This document shows, piece after piece, positions 12,236-21,399 of a stretch of 64,000 nt of DNA (position 1 is the first letter of the stretch; every line of letters begins with the position of its first letter). The DNA is taken from the NCBI GenBank assembly GCA_021156085.1, contig JAJNBC010000010.1:1-64000 (forward strand), in the 5' to 3' direction. The stretch is from Gammaproteobacteria bacterium (GTDB taxonomy: Bacteria > Pseudomonadota > Gammaproteobacteria > DSM-16500). Made by a program: the position numbers and the translations under genes. Below the pieces are notes generated by a model that was not told where the DNA came from, searched no databases, and was given only the letters and a program-made list of their open reading frames with translations.

Positions 12236-14149
12236 TTAAATAACCCCTGCTATATGACCTTTACTTTCTAGCCAATTCTTACGGTCAGGCACCCGTTTTT
12301 TTGCAAGTAACATGTCTAGCATATGGTCTGTTTTGTCATGAGAGGCAATGGTTAGTTGCACTAAACGACGAGTGTTAGGATCCATAGTAGTTTCACGTAA
12401 TTGTAATGGATTCATTTCTCCTAACCCTTTAAAACGTATAGTGTTTATTTTTCCTTTTTTGTGTTCAGCAGCAATGCGGTCCAATATGCCTTGTTTTTCT
12501 GCATCATCGAGGGCGTAATAAATATCTTTGCCATGATCAATGCGGTAAAGCGGAGGCATTGCAATATAAACGTGGCCTGCTGTCACTAATGGACGAAAAT
12601 GTTTTAAAAATAAGGCACATAGTAAAGTCGCAATATGTGAACCATCAGAATCAGCGTCTGCTAATATGCAAATTTTGCCATAACGCAATCCGGTGAGATC
12701 GTTAGCTCCAGGCTCTATGCCAAGTGCAACACTAATATCGTGGACTTCTTGTGAAGCAAGAACTTGGTTGGATTCTACTTCCCAGGTATTGAGTATTTTG
12801 CCGCGTAAAGGCATGATCGCTTGAAACTCTCTGTTTCGAGCTTGTTTGGCAGAGCCGCCTGCAGAATCTCCTTCTACTAAAAATAATTCCGTACGATTAA
12901 TATCTTGCTCTGAGCAATCCGCTAATTTTCCAGGTAAAGCAGGACCACTGGTTATTTTTTTTCTAATCACTGTTTGCGCGGCTTTAATACGTCGTTGTGC
13001 ATTTTGAATGGCAAGCAGGGCTAATGTTTCGCCTAAATTGACATGCTGGTTTAACCAAAGGCTGAAGGCATCTTTGACAACCCCCGAAACAAAGCTTGCA
13101 CATTCACGTGAAGATAATCGTTCTTTAGTTTGTCCGGAAAATTGGGGCTCCTGTAGTTTGACCGAAAGAATATGGGCACATTGATCCCAAATATCTTCCG
13201 GTGCGAGTTTTATCCCACGGGGTAATAAATTACGAAATTCACAAAAATCCCGTAATGCTTCAAGCAACCCTAAGCGAAAACCATTTACATGCGTACCACC
13301 TTGGGGAGTAGGAATTAAATTTACATAACTTTCACTGAGGATTTCACTTGTGTCTGGAAGCCAGATGGCTGCCCAATCGACTGTTTCTTGGTTGCCTACG
13401 AAGGAGCCAATGAAAGGGTCATCAGGTATGCGCTCTGCTTTGCCAATGGATTCTACCAGATAATTGCTTAAACCTGCTTCATAATGCCATTCTTCAGTTT
13501 CATTTGTATTTTCGTCATGAAAAGAGACATGTAGCCCGGGGCAGAGTACGGCTTTAGCACGTAAAGTATATTTAAGTTTAGTAAGGGCAAATTTGATAGT
13601 ATCAAAATATTTTTCATTAGGCCAAAAATGAATGCTCGTGCCCGTATCCCGTTTATTTACTGTACCGATTACTTTAAGCTCTGAAATTTTTTCACCATCT
13701 TTAAATTGCATTTGATAGCTATTGCCATTGCGTTTGATAGTTACAATAAGTTTTTTAGACAATGCGTTTACGACAGAAATACCTACTCCATGCAATCCAC
13801 CCGAAAAACGATATTGTTTATTAGAGAATTTTGCTCCGCTGTGAAGTTTGGTTAGAATGAGTTCAACGCCAGTCACACCCTCTTCAGGATGTATATCTAC
13901 AGGCATGCCACGTCCATTATCAGATACTTCCAGTGAGCCATCTTTGTATAAAGTTACCTGGAAGGCTGTAGCATGACCTTCTACTGCTTCATCTACACTA
14001 TTATCAATGACTTCACGGGCCAAATGGTTTGGGTTAACAGTATCTGTATACATGCCCGGCCGACGCCGCACAGGTTCAAGGCCGCTTAGAACTTCAATAG
14101 ATTCAGCGTCATACGATTGACCGGGTTTCATGGGAATAACACTACTCAT
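12236..14149 (-). CDS. parE: DNA topoisomerase IV subunit B
   Basis: ATPase subunit of topoisomerase IV (637 aa). The GHKL fold shows [25 protein letters not shown] and [14 protein letters not shown]. The TOPRIM domain has [28 protein letters not shown] and [10 protein letters not shown]. It is shorter than GyrB because it lacks the large gammaproteobacterial GyrB insertion, as expected for ParE. It is co-transcribed with parC, with one base between the genes. Confidence 0.97.
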   Translation of the reverse strand: MSSVIPMKPGQSYDAESIEVLSGLEPVRRRPGMYTDTVNPNHLAREVIDNSVDEAVEGHATAFQVTLYKDGSLEVSDNGRGMPVDIHPEEGVTGVELILTKLHSGAKFSNKQYRFSGGLHGVGISVVNALSKKLIVTIKRNGNSYQMQFKDGEKISELKVIGTVNKRDTGTSIHFWPNEKYFDTIKFALTKLKYTLRAKAVLCPGLHVSFHDENTNETEEWHYEAGLSNYLVESIGKAERIPDDPFIGSFVGNQETVDWAAIWLPDTSEILSESYVNLIPTPQGGTHVNGFRLGLLEALRDFCEFRNLLPRGIKLAPEDIWDQCAHILSVKLQEPQFSGQTKERLSSRECASFVSGVVKDAFSLWLNQHVNLGETLALLAIQNAQRRIKAAQTVIRKKITSGPALPGKLADCSEQDINRTELFLVEGDSAGGSAKQARNREFQAIMPLRGKILNTWEVESNQVLASQEVHDISVALGIEPGANDLTGLRYGKICILADADSDGSHIATLLCALFLKHFRPLVTAGHVYIAMPPLYRIDHGKDIYYALDDAEKQGILDRIAAEHKKGKINTIRFKGLGEMNPLQLRETTMDPNTRRLVQLTIASHDKTDHMLDMLLAKKRVPDRKNWLESKGHIAGVI

Positions 14150-14230
14150 TTTTCGAGAATACAGAGAAAAATATATTTTTATTAAGAAGTTGTAAAGCTC
14201 TTATTTAAAAAGATTATTTTACTGCATAGG

Positions 14231-14260
14231 CTGCCATTTCTTTAATTAAAGAAATGGCAG
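14231..14260 (-). terminator. Perfect 30-base palindrome between parE and the orphan gene
   Basis: CTGCCATTTCTTTAA is followed directly by its exact reverse complement. It lies 8 bases beyond the stop of the 14269-15687 gene and upstream of parE. It could be a rho-independent terminator for the orphan gene. A perfect palindrome without a loop could also be a protein-binding site. Confidence 0.55.
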
Positions 14261-14268
14261 CTCATTAT

Positions 14269-15687
14269 TTATTTTCTTAATGTCTGAAGTTGGCTGAGTG
14301 ATCCTGGCGAGAAATTTCCTGTTTGTGGTGCCACAGAAACACTCTTTTTAGCAGAGAATCCGGCAACCGCCTTTTTTTTGGCTAATTTCGCGCGTGGAAG
14401 AGAAGCTTCCGACCCAGCTTCTTTCCGTGCGTTAGCTTCTTTTGACTTTTCCGTCTTCTTTTTAGGAGTTTTTAAATTTTCTTCTTCAGCAGGAAGATTA
14501 TTAAATAATTTATCGGAGAGAAAAGAAACAAGAGTTTTCCCGGTCCCTGTCGAAGGCATAGTAAGATTCTCTTTTTTTGGGGCCACGTGGGCACCTTTAA
14601 TAGAAAGTTGAGTACTTTCTTTTTGTCCCTCTAATTTTAGAGGGGAAGGATTGACTCCAGATTCAGCTTTTTCATAGCTGTTAACTTCTTTTGATTCTTC
14701 GCTTTTCTTGCGAACAGAAAGAGCGGGAGAATTATTTAATAATATTTCATAAAGCAAAGCAACTATTGCTTTGCCCGTGCCGGTAGAAGGTATAGAAGGG
14801 TCTTTTTTTCGAGAAGATCTGAGCTGATTTATAAGAGTCTTCGGAAGAGGAGGAACCAAGTCCGTATATTTAGTTGGACGGTTAGGATTAGCTTTAAGCG
14901 ATTTAATAAATTGTCCCCTATCTTTCTCATAAAGATTAAGCATTATATTCCAGCATTTTTCTAGCTGGCGTTGTCCTTCAATTCTTGCCTGCGGAAAAGG
15001 GATTTTAGTAAGATACAAAGAAATAGCATCTGGCCTAGAAGCTAATAGAGTAGGGTCTAAGAATTTAGGTTGGATAAGCCATGGGGTCTGGGGTACGTCA
15101 TATTCTATCCTTTCTTTTTCTTCAAAAAAATTTTCATTATCTTTTACTTTTCCATACACTCCGTGAAACATATCTAATAAAATACAGTCTCCCATTTCTT
15201 CCAAGGGATAAGCATATCCTTCCTCAAATTTTTTATCGCTCAAAATGACATACATATGCGCTTTTCTCGTCTTTCCCACGCACGTGGAAGAAGAGTATAA
15301 AAAATAGTCATTTTCTTGATTTAATTCTATTAAAAATTGATAAGAAAAAAGAAGGATGAGTGCGCGGCAAGATTCGCATGTTGCAATTCCGTAATCATAT
15401 GTAACGAGGCCAGTATACAATAGAGTGACTAAGTCAGGATCATCCATGAATTCTGCTTTTATAAATTCCCCTAAAATATGTGCAAGAAGCCTTGCTTTCT
15501 GTTTTTGTAAGAAGGCTGTTTCCATGAAGGAAAGAGGCTGTTTTTTATTTTTCTCAGAGAGATTACGAACTGTTTGTGTGCGCCCTATGGATAAAACAAT
15601 AGAACTGTCAGCATAAGCTAATTTTATACATTCAATCAAATTTGAAGCAATAAGGTCGAGGGTAGATACAGAACGATTTGCAAGCAT
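14269..15687 (-). CDS. Orphan effector-like protein with possible Cys-His-Asp triad and duplicated C-terminal segments
   Basis: I do not recognise this family. Start: GAGGAG is well spaced from the ATG at 15687 (472 aa); an in-frame GTG 9 bases upstream is too close. Residues 1-280 look globular. Cys104/Cys107 (ATCESCRALILL) begin a helix, His144 starts a strand (KAHMYVILSD), and Asp172 ends one (GDCILLDMFHG). This spacing resembles papain-fold or transglutaminase-like Cys-His-Asp hydrolases (inference). Residues about 285-472 are Lys/Ser/Glu-rich, probably disordered, with two copies about 78 residues apart of PSTGTGK followed by a short hydrophobic helix and NN.PA. There is no signal peptide. 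It stands alone, flanked by AT-rich spacers, as type IV effectors often do. Confidence 0.6.
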   Translation of the reverse strand: MLANRSVSTLDLIASNLIECIKLAYADSSIVLSIGRTQTVRNLSEKNKKQPLSFMETAFLQKQKARLLAHILGEFIKAEFMDDPDLVTLLYTGLVTYDYGIATCESCRALILLFSYQFLIELNQENDYFLYSSSTCVGKTRKAHMYVILSDKKFEEGYAYPLEEMGDCILLDMFHGVYGKVKDNENFFEEKERIEYDVPQTPWLIQPKFLDPTLLASRPDAISLYLTKIPFPQARIEGQRQLEKCWNIMLNLYEKDRGQFIKSLKANPNRPTKYTDLVPPLPKTLINQLRSSRKKDPSIPSTGTGKAIVALLYEILLNNSPALSVRKKSEESKEVNSYEKAESGVNPSPLKLEGQKESTQLSIKGAHVAPKKENLTMPSTGTGKTLVSFLSDKLFNNLPAEEENLKTPKKKTEKSKEANARKEAGSEASLPRAKLAKKKAVAGFSAKKSVSVAPQTGNFSPGSLSQLQTLRK

Positions 15688-15843
15688 AAGGCGCACTCCT
15701 CAATAATTAGAATTAATATGAACTTGTACACATACATAGCTATATCATTTTTTCTAAATAAAAATAATCTCCCTTTCTTTCATAATTTGCTTAAACTAAA
15801 TGAAATTTTTTCAAAATGCAATAATCAAATGCTTTTAAACGCT

Positions 15844-16467
15844 CTATTTTTCCCATTTCGCTTGTAATTCTTTCCTATGTATTTGCAGCCACATTAAAGC
15901 TACTATCGCGGGTACTGTTTTGATTTGACCCGAATAAAGCTTAGCGAATGCTTCTTCTGCAGGAAGATTGAGGGCATAGATATCTTCATTTTCATTCTTA
16001 ATACCATGCACTCCTTCAATAGTGCGAGCGTCTACTTTGCCACAATACAGATGGAGATATTCGTTTGCAGCACCAGGGCTAACAAAAAATTCGGAAATAG
16101 GATGTAAGAGAGAAGGCTTGTAGCCTATTTCTTCTATCATTTCACGATAAGCTACTTTCTCAAGATTTTCATTTTCTTCTATTACGCCTGCAGGAATTTC
16201 TAAAAGCCAAGGGCTTTGAGGATCGGATAATGCCCCGGGACGAAATTGTTTAATGAGAATAACTCTGTCTAATAGAGGATCATAAGGTAAAATGGCAACG
16301 GCCGACTTGCGTTCTAAGACTTCACATTTGAAAATAGGGCTCCAATTGCCATTGAATAAACGATGTTTTATGGAGTACCGCGCAAGGCGCAAGAAACTAC
16401 CTTGAAACAAGACTTCTCTTGTGTCTATTTCATAATCTTCATGGCTGAATTCGGCCGTAGGGGGCAT
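15844..16467 (-). CDS. nudF: Nudix hydrolase, ADP-ribose pyrophosphatase type
   Basis: Cytosolic Nudix enzyme (207 aa), most like ADP-ribose pyrophosphatase NudF, which cleaves ADP-ribose to AMP and ribose-5-phosphate. The Nudix box is readable as GVIEENENLEKVAYREMIEEIGY (written here only for its G, E, REMIEE and G positions), preceded by PWLLEIPAG, typical of this subfamily. The C-terminal FVSPGAANEYLHLY matches NudF. It is followed on the same strand by ubiK 5 bases upstream of its start, suggesting co-transcription. Confidence 0.85.
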   Translation of the reverse strand: MPPTAEFSHEDYEIDTREVLFQGSFLRLARYSIKHRLFNGNWSPIFKCEVLERKSAVAILPYDPLLDRVILIKQFRPGALSDPQSPWLLEIPAGVIEENENLEKVAYREMIEEIGYKPSLLHPISEFFVSPGAANEYLHLYCGKVDARTIEGVHGIKNENEDIYALNLPAEEAFAKLYSGQIKTVPAIVALMWLQIHRKELQAKWEK

Positions 16468-16472
16468 GATAT

Positions 16473-16724
16473 TTATTTCTCATTTAAAATTTTTTCTAAT
16501 TTCTTAATATCAGCTTCTAGAGCTTCAATTTTTTTTCGACTGCGAGCAAGCACTTTAGCTTGTGCATCAAATTCTTCGCGTGTGACTAAATCTAATTTGT
16601 TAAATGTGCTTTGTAAAATAGCACAAAAATTCTTTTCTACATCTTTTTTTATTTCTTTAAAATGGGAGGGTAAAGTTTCGCATAAACGTTGGGTAAGATC
16701 ATTGAGGAAATCTTTATTTTTCAT
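16473..16724 (-). CDS. ubiK: Ubiquinone biosynthesis accessory factor UbiK (BMFP family)
   Basis: Small protein (83 aa) of the YqiC/UbiK family, which helps the UbiJ-centred complex make ubiquinone under oxygen. It has an amphipathic N-terminal region (LPSHFKEIKKDVEKNF) and a C-terminal coiled coil containing LVTREEFDAQAKVLARSR, the family hallmark. It lies in tandem with nudF and the spermidine-synthase-like gene. Confidence 0.85.
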   Translation of the reverse strand: MKNKDFLNDLTQRLCETLPSHFKEIKKDVEKNFCAILQSTFNKLDLVTREEFDAQAKVLARSRKKIEALEADIKKLEKILNEK

Positions 16725-16750
16725 ATTATTCCAATTTTTAGTAAAAATAA

Positions 16751-17383
16751 TCAGATAACCCCTTCTGCGCGCATAAATTCAGGCAAGACAAGAGAAGCTT
16801 TATGTGTGTCTAAATTATAATAATAAGTCTTGAATGGCCGAGTAAAAATAGCTTTTTCTTGTATGCGTTTAAAAACAGCCTGTTTAGTAGCCATAATAAT
16901 TGATCGCCAGCCGGATGAAAATTCCGGTTGAGGAAAACTAAGAATTTGTTGATTTTTAAACCCCGCGCTACGTAATTGCTCAGAGAGGGATTTTATAGCT
17001 ATTATTTCAAAAGGTGAGCTGCTTTGTTGCATTAAAATTCCATCATCTCGAAGTAAGTTAAAAATATTTTTTAATAAGTCAGTGGAGGGAGGTGCTGCAT
17101 GAATAATGATGTCCATGGAATGAGGCATTACTTTTTTCTTCCACTCCGTGGGATCACTGGAGTAGTACGTGATTTTAGAGTCAATATGGTTTATTGGTAA
17201 GTCATTTTTATTAAAAACACTAATTTTAGTAAGAGTGGTGTGCTTAATAATTTCGTTCAAAATGCTTTCGTTTTCATTTCCAAACACAGCTACTGTCTGA
17301 GGATGAGTATGTGTGAATAAGGCAGGGTGTGCCATCATCTCATAAAAAATGGTATTACTAGGTTGGTTAACTGAGCCAGACAT
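16751..17383 (-). CDS. Divergent spermidine-synthase-like protein
   Basis: 210 aa from the ATG at 17383, which has CGAGGA upstream; the frame extends further but without support. NTIFYEMMAHPALFTHTHPQTVAVFG resembles the core of spermidine synthases (YHE.L.H, then the Rossmann strand), and IIIHAAPPSTDLLKNIFNLLRDDGILMQQSSSPF matches the segment after the active site. The N-terminal beta domain is missing, and the glycine-rich nucleotide loop is replaced by VFGNENES, so propylamine transfer is doubtful. It may be a degenerate or repurposed paralogue. It is divergent from hemC. Confidence 0.6.
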   Translation of the reverse strand: MSGSVNQPSNTIFYEMMAHPALFTHTHPQTVAVFGNENESILNEIIKHTTLTKISVFNKNDLPINHIDSKITYYSSDPTEWKKKVMPHSMDIIIHAAPPSTDLLKNIFNLLRDDGILMQQSSSPFEIIAIKSLSEQLRSAGFKNQQILSFPQPEFSSGWRSIIMATKQAVFKRIQEKAIFTRPFKTYYYNLDTHKASLVLPEFMRAEGVI

Positions 17384-17499
17384 GAAATTAAGTCCTCGAG
17401 ATATCTTCCAAGGAGTTATTGTGACTGAAAATAGTCGTATACTCAAATTTATTTCTGCTTTTTATGGAAAGCTAGACAGAGTAGAATATAACATCTTTT

Positions 17500-18441
17500 A
17501 TGCAGACTCATGCTATGACTCGATCGTCGCTTATCATTGCTACTCGTGAAAGCCCACTTGCTCTTTGGCAAGCTAATTGGGTTAAAACACGGCTAGAACA
17601 TTTCCATCCGCATTTAAAAATTACTTTATTAGGCTTAACAACCTCAGGTGATCAGAGGGCTGGAGTACTTTTGTCCGAGGTGAGTGGTAAAAGTTTGTTT
17701 GTTAAGGAATTAGAGGAAGCCTTGCTGGAAGGTCGTGCGGATATCGCTGTGCACTCAATGAAAGATGTCCCCATGGAATTACCTTGGGGGCTTTGTTTGC
17801 CTGTGATGTGCGAAAGAGAGGATCCTCGGGATGCTTTAGTCTCAAATCACTATACTTCTTTAGATAACTTGCCCGCTCAAGCGCGAGTGGGCACCTCCAG
17901 CTTGAGACGACAAAGTCAGCTTTATGCGGTCCGTCCTGATATTGATGTGAAAGGGTTGCATGGTAATGTGAATACCCGGCTAGCATGCTTAGATCGCGGT
18001 GAATTCGCAGCAATTATTTTAGCAGCTGCCGGCTTACGTCGTTTAAATTTACAAAACCGTATTTCTTCTTATCTAGCGCCAGAACAATCTTTGCCGGCAG
18101 CCGGCCAAGGTGTTTTAGGCATCGAATGCCGTATGGATGACACCGAGCTGCATTCATTGCTTGGGCCGCTTCATCATGTTGAAAGTTCTCTCTGTGTGGT
18201 AGCAGAACGAGCTATGTGTAGATATTTGGGGGGTGGTTGCCACGTGCCTGTGGCAGCCTATGCTACTATGATAGAAAAGAAGATACTATTACGGGGTTTA
18301 GTCGCGCATCCTGATGGAACATTATTGTTGCGTGCTGAACAAATAGGAGAAAGGGATGGCGCTGCTGCATTAGGTATTGCAGTTGCAAAAGATTTAGTGC
18401 AGCAAGGCGCAGAAATAATTTTAAGTCATTTGAGGAAATGA
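17500..18441 (+). CDS. hemC: Porphobilinogen deaminase (hydroxymethylbilane synthase)
   Basis: Polymerises four porphobilinogens into hydroxymethylbilane in haem synthesis (313 aa). TRESPLALWQA, the catalytic Asp89 in HSMKDVP, LHGNVNTRL and the dipyrromethane-bearing Cys247 in LGGGCHVPVAAY are all present. No strong ribosome-binding site precedes either the ATG at 17500 or an in-frame ATG at 17515, so the start could be either. It is the first gene of a compact run with hemD, hemX, hemY, fmt, rsmB and guaC. Confidence 0.96.
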   Translation: MQTHAMTRSSLIIATRESPLALWQANWVKTRLEHFHPHLKITLLGLTTSGDQRAGVLLSEVSGKSLFVKELEEALLEGRADIAVHSMKDVPMELPWGLCLPVMCEREDPRDALVSNHYTSLDNLPAQARVGTSSLRRQSQLYAVRPDIDVKGLHGNVNTRLACLDRGEFAAIILAAAGLRRLNLQNRISSYLAPEQSLPAAGQGVLGIECRMDDTELHSLLGPLHHVESSLCVVAERAMCRYLGGGCHVPVAAYATMIEKKILLRGLVAHPDGTLLLRAEQIGERDGAAALGIAVAKDLVQQGAEIILSHLRK

Positions 18442-18442
18442 T

Positions 18443-19231
18443 ATGAAAAATCTGAATGGACTTAGTGTAATGGTAACGCGTCCTGCTCCGCAAGGTGAGA
18501 TACTTTGTGCGCAAATTCGCGCCGCAGGTGGCCGGCCTATTTATTTTCCTACTATCGAAATTCGTCCGCCCCAAGATTTAATGGCTTTGACACACGGTAT
18601 TGCTACTTTAGATCAATATGATTGGGTTATTTTCGTCAGCCCTCAAGCAGTTTACCAAAGCATGCACATTATTCGCGAATATTGGCCGCAATTTCCTCGG
18701 GATGTGAGGGTCGCTGCCCTCGGGGGTGGTACAGCTGAAGCATTACGTCAAGCTCATTTGCCAGTGGATGCTTATCCAGCAGAAGATTGGCGCAGTGAAG
18801 GATTGTTAGACGATGTTTCTTTTCAAGCATTAGCAGGTAAGAAAGTAGCCTTGATTTGTGGCGAGAGTGGTCGAGAATTTTTAGCGGAAACATTGACCGT
18901 ACGAGGGGCACATTTAACAAATATTGTTGCTTACCGGCGCTGTTTGCCTCAAGCTGAAGTGAGTGAACCTATTGGTTTAGTGCGGGCGCATAATATTGAT
19001 ATTATTCTTTGCACATCGGGAGAAATTTTACATAACTTAAAAATATTATTGAAAGCAGTTTGGGCCGATTTGCGTAGTATTCCCGTTGTCGTTGTAAGCG
19101 AGCGCCTGCAAATGTTAGCTAAGCAGCTGGAGTTTGAGAAAATACTATTGGCTAAAAATGCAAGCCATGAGGCAATGATGCTTATCTTAAAGGATTATAT
19201 ATGTCAAATGAAAGAAAAGATGAAATCATAG
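18443..19231 (+). CDS. hemD: Uroporphyrinogen-III synthase
   Basis: Closes and inverts ring D of hydroxymethylbilane to give uroporphyrinogen III (262 aa). Sequence conservation in this family is low; visible hallmarks are VMVTRPAPQG near the start, WVIFVSPQAV, VAALGGGTAEAL, and ALICGESGREFLAETL. It starts one base after hemC stops, with GAGGA inside the hemC end, and its last 31 bases overlap hemX. Confidence 0.9.
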   Translation: MKNLNGLSVMVTRPAPQGEILCAQIRAAGGRPIYFPTIEIRPPQDLMALTHGIATLDQYDWVIFVSPQAVYQSMHIIREYWPQFPRDVRVAALGGGTAEALRQAHLPVDAYPAEDWRSEGLLDDVSFQALAGKKVALICGESGREFLAETLTVRGAHLTNIVAYRRCLPQAEVSEPIGLVRAHNIDIILCTSGEILHNLKILLKAVWADLRSIPVVVVSERLQMLAKQLEFEKILLAKNASHEAMMLILKDYICQMKEKMKS

Positions 19232-20214
19232 AAAAAACGCCTGCTAATCCTGCAGCGTCGCGGCGATTTCCATGGCGTACTCTGGGGATTTTTTGCACGG
19301 CGGTGTCTGTTATCGTACTAATAGTGGTGGGCATTTACAGTGGCGATTATTTGATAAGGTTCAATAAAAAATTGGCTGTATCTGCTATGCAATCACAGGA
19401 GAAATTGCACCAATTACAATCTGATATTAGCACAATCAGAAAAGAAACTGATGCAGCACAAGAAAAAATGGGTCAATTGTCAGAAAATATTAAAAATTTG
19501 AAGACAACGGTGGAGGCTCTGTCTCAAATAAACCAGGACAATCAATCTTGGCGTGTGAATGAAGCTCATTATTATGCAAAACTAGCGAATGATACTTTAC
19601 AATTTTCACATAATATTTCATTGGCAGTTACCTTGTTGAAAAAGGCAGAACAAGGAATCAGTGGCATGACAGATCCGAAATGGTTAGAAGTACGTAAAGT
19701 AATTGCCATGGATATAGCTGCTTTGCAAAGCACTCCTCAGCTTGATGTAGCAGAGCTATATATAAAATTAACTGTGTTAAATAACCAGCTCGATAAATTA
19801 CCTTTGTTGGCTAAGCAAACGAACTTGCCCGAACAAAAATCTGTAGAAGTGGAGCCCACTCAGACTTGGTGGCAGCGCGGACTGCATGCGAGTTGGCGTG
19901 CATTAGAGAATATTGTTATTGTACGCTACCAATCTAATGGGCCTCTGCCGCTGATGGTTCCCGAACAGCAAATTTTTCTTTTTCAGAATTTACATGCCAT
20001 GCTTGCTCAAGCGATGTGGGCATTGTTGCATCAGCAACCCATTATTTACCAGTCTAGCCTAAAACAAGTGAATGCTTGGATCATCCGTTATTTTGTGCTT
20101 GAGGCCTCGTTGACTCAAGCTCTACTCAGTGAGTTGTCTCAATTAGAGAAAATAGATATTAACCCCCCTATTCCCGATATAAAAAATACATTACAAGCCT
20201 TTAACGGAGTTTAA
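19201..20214 (+). CDS. hemX: HemX-like membrane protein
   Basis: Gammaproteobacterial HemX family (337 aa), annotated by position as a haem-pathway protein; it is not a proven methyltransferase. A short cytosolic N-terminus, one membrane helix (about residues 28-48), then a periplasmic coiled coil (about 60-115) and an alpha-helical domain with WRVNEAHYYAKLAND. It overlaps the hemD end by 31 bases and is followed by hemY after 3 bases. Confidence 0.85.
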   Translation: MSNERKDEIIEKTPANPAASRRFPWRTLGIFCTAVSVIVLIVVGIYSGDYLIRFNKKLAVSAMQSQEKLHQLQSDISTIRKETDAAQEKMGQLSENIKNLKTTVEALSQINQDNQSWRVNEAHYYAKLANDTLQFSHNISLAVTLLKKAEQGISGMTDPKWLEVRKVIAMDIAALQSTPQLDVAELYIKLTVLNNQLDKLPLLAKQTNLPEQKSVEVEPTQTWWQRGLHASWRALENIVIVRYQSNGPLPLMVPEQQIFLFQNLHAMLAQAMWALLHQQPIIYQSSLKQVNAWIIRYFVLEASLTQALLSELSQLEKIDINPPIPDIKNTLQAFNGV

Positions 20215-20217
20215 GGT

Positions 20218-21399
20218 ATGCGGCGTTTTATTTGGTTATTGCTTGCGTTGTTTTTTTCAGTCTGGATCGGATTGCAAATTGCAAAAGATCCAGGCTTGGC
20301 TTTTTTTTCCTATCGTCACTGGTCAGTGGAAATGCCGCTTTGGTTTGCTGCGCTTAGCTTAATTGCGGTCTTTTTTTTGTTTCGTTTAATTTGGAGTATG
20401 TTGAATGGTATAGACAGTATTTTTTATCGGTGGAATGATTGGTTACGCTGGCATCGTAAAAATAAAGCTGAGAGCCAGACTAACCGTGGTTTGATTGAAT
20501 TAATAGAAGGCCATTGGAGAAAAGCTGAAAAATATTTAATGGCTGGAATCAACCAATCGGATGTGCCTCTTATTAATTATCTCGCGCTTGCAAAAGCTGC
20601 CCAGGAGCAATTTGCCTATGATAGGCGAGATAATTATTTAAGAAAAGCGCATGCTGTTGCTCCGCACGCAGAAGTGGGCATTGGATTGATTCAAGCGCAG
20701 CTTCAAAAAAGTCAAGGGCAGATAGAACAAGCTTTAGCAACGTTGAATCGGTTGCGTACTCTTTCTCCGAATCACGGATTGGTGCTTACATTATTGGAAA
20801 GAATATATGTGCATTTAGGGGATTGGAAAAATGTATTGGCCTTATTACCTCATTTATATAAATCTAAAAGTATAACAAGCGAACAGTTGCTTCTGCTCGA
20901 ACAGAAATCCTATGCTGAATTATTGAAATCTGCTGAAAATTATTCGGATAAATCAGTTTCTTTGCAGGAAGTATGGCAAGGTATGCCGCGCCGCTTACAA
21001 AAAAACCCTCACTTGCTGAGTTGTTATGTGAAACAGTTAGGGCGGGACCCCCATCAACACGTAGAAGTTGCCGGCCTTATCGAATTGTTAATGAAGAAAG
21101 CGTGGAATGCAGAACTAGTTAGATTATATGGATTATTAAATACAGATGATCCTTTGAAGCAATTAGCCCATGCCGAGCGGTGGTTAGTACGTTATCCTAA
21201 TCAAGCATTGATTTTTCTCACTCTAGGAAGATTATCAATGCGTTGCCAATTATGGGGTAAAGCGCGGAGTTACTTCGAAAACAGCTTAGAATTAGAAAAA
21301 AATGCGGAAACTTATTTGGAATATGGCAAACTTCTAGAACAATTAAATGAGGCGATGGCTGCATTGAAGGCCTATCGTAATGGATTAGCGTTATTGTGA
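20218..21399 (+). CDS. hemY: HemY-like tetratricopeptide membrane protein
   Basis: HemY_N family protein (393 aa) with two membrane helices within the first 70 residues and a periplasmic TPR-type helical domain. The conserved start region includes FSYRHWSVEMPLW and, later, NRGLIELIEGHWRKAEKYL. The proteobacterial HemY of this operon is not protoporphyrinogen oxidase despite the shared name. AAGG lies before the ATG. The stop overlaps the GTG start of fmt. Confidence 0.87.
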   Translation: MRRFIWLLLALFFSVWIGLQIAKDPGLAFFSYRHWSVEMPLWFAALSLIAVFFLFRLIWSMLNGIDSIFYRWNDWLRWHRKNKAESQTNRGLIELIEGHWRKAEKYLMAGINQSDVPLINYLALAKAAQEQFAYDRRDNYLRKAHAVAPHAEVGIGLIQAQLQKSQGQIEQALATLNRLRTLSPNHGLVLTLLERIYVHLGDWKNVLALLPHLYKSKSITSEQLLLLEQKSYAELLKSAENYSDKSVSLQEVWQGMPRRLQKNPHLLSCYVKQLGRDPHQHVEVAGLIELLMKKAWNAELVRLYGLLNTDDPLKQLAHAERWLVRYPNQALIFLTLGRLSMRCQLWGKARSYFENSLELEKNAETYLEYGKLLEQLNEAMAALKAYRNGLALL

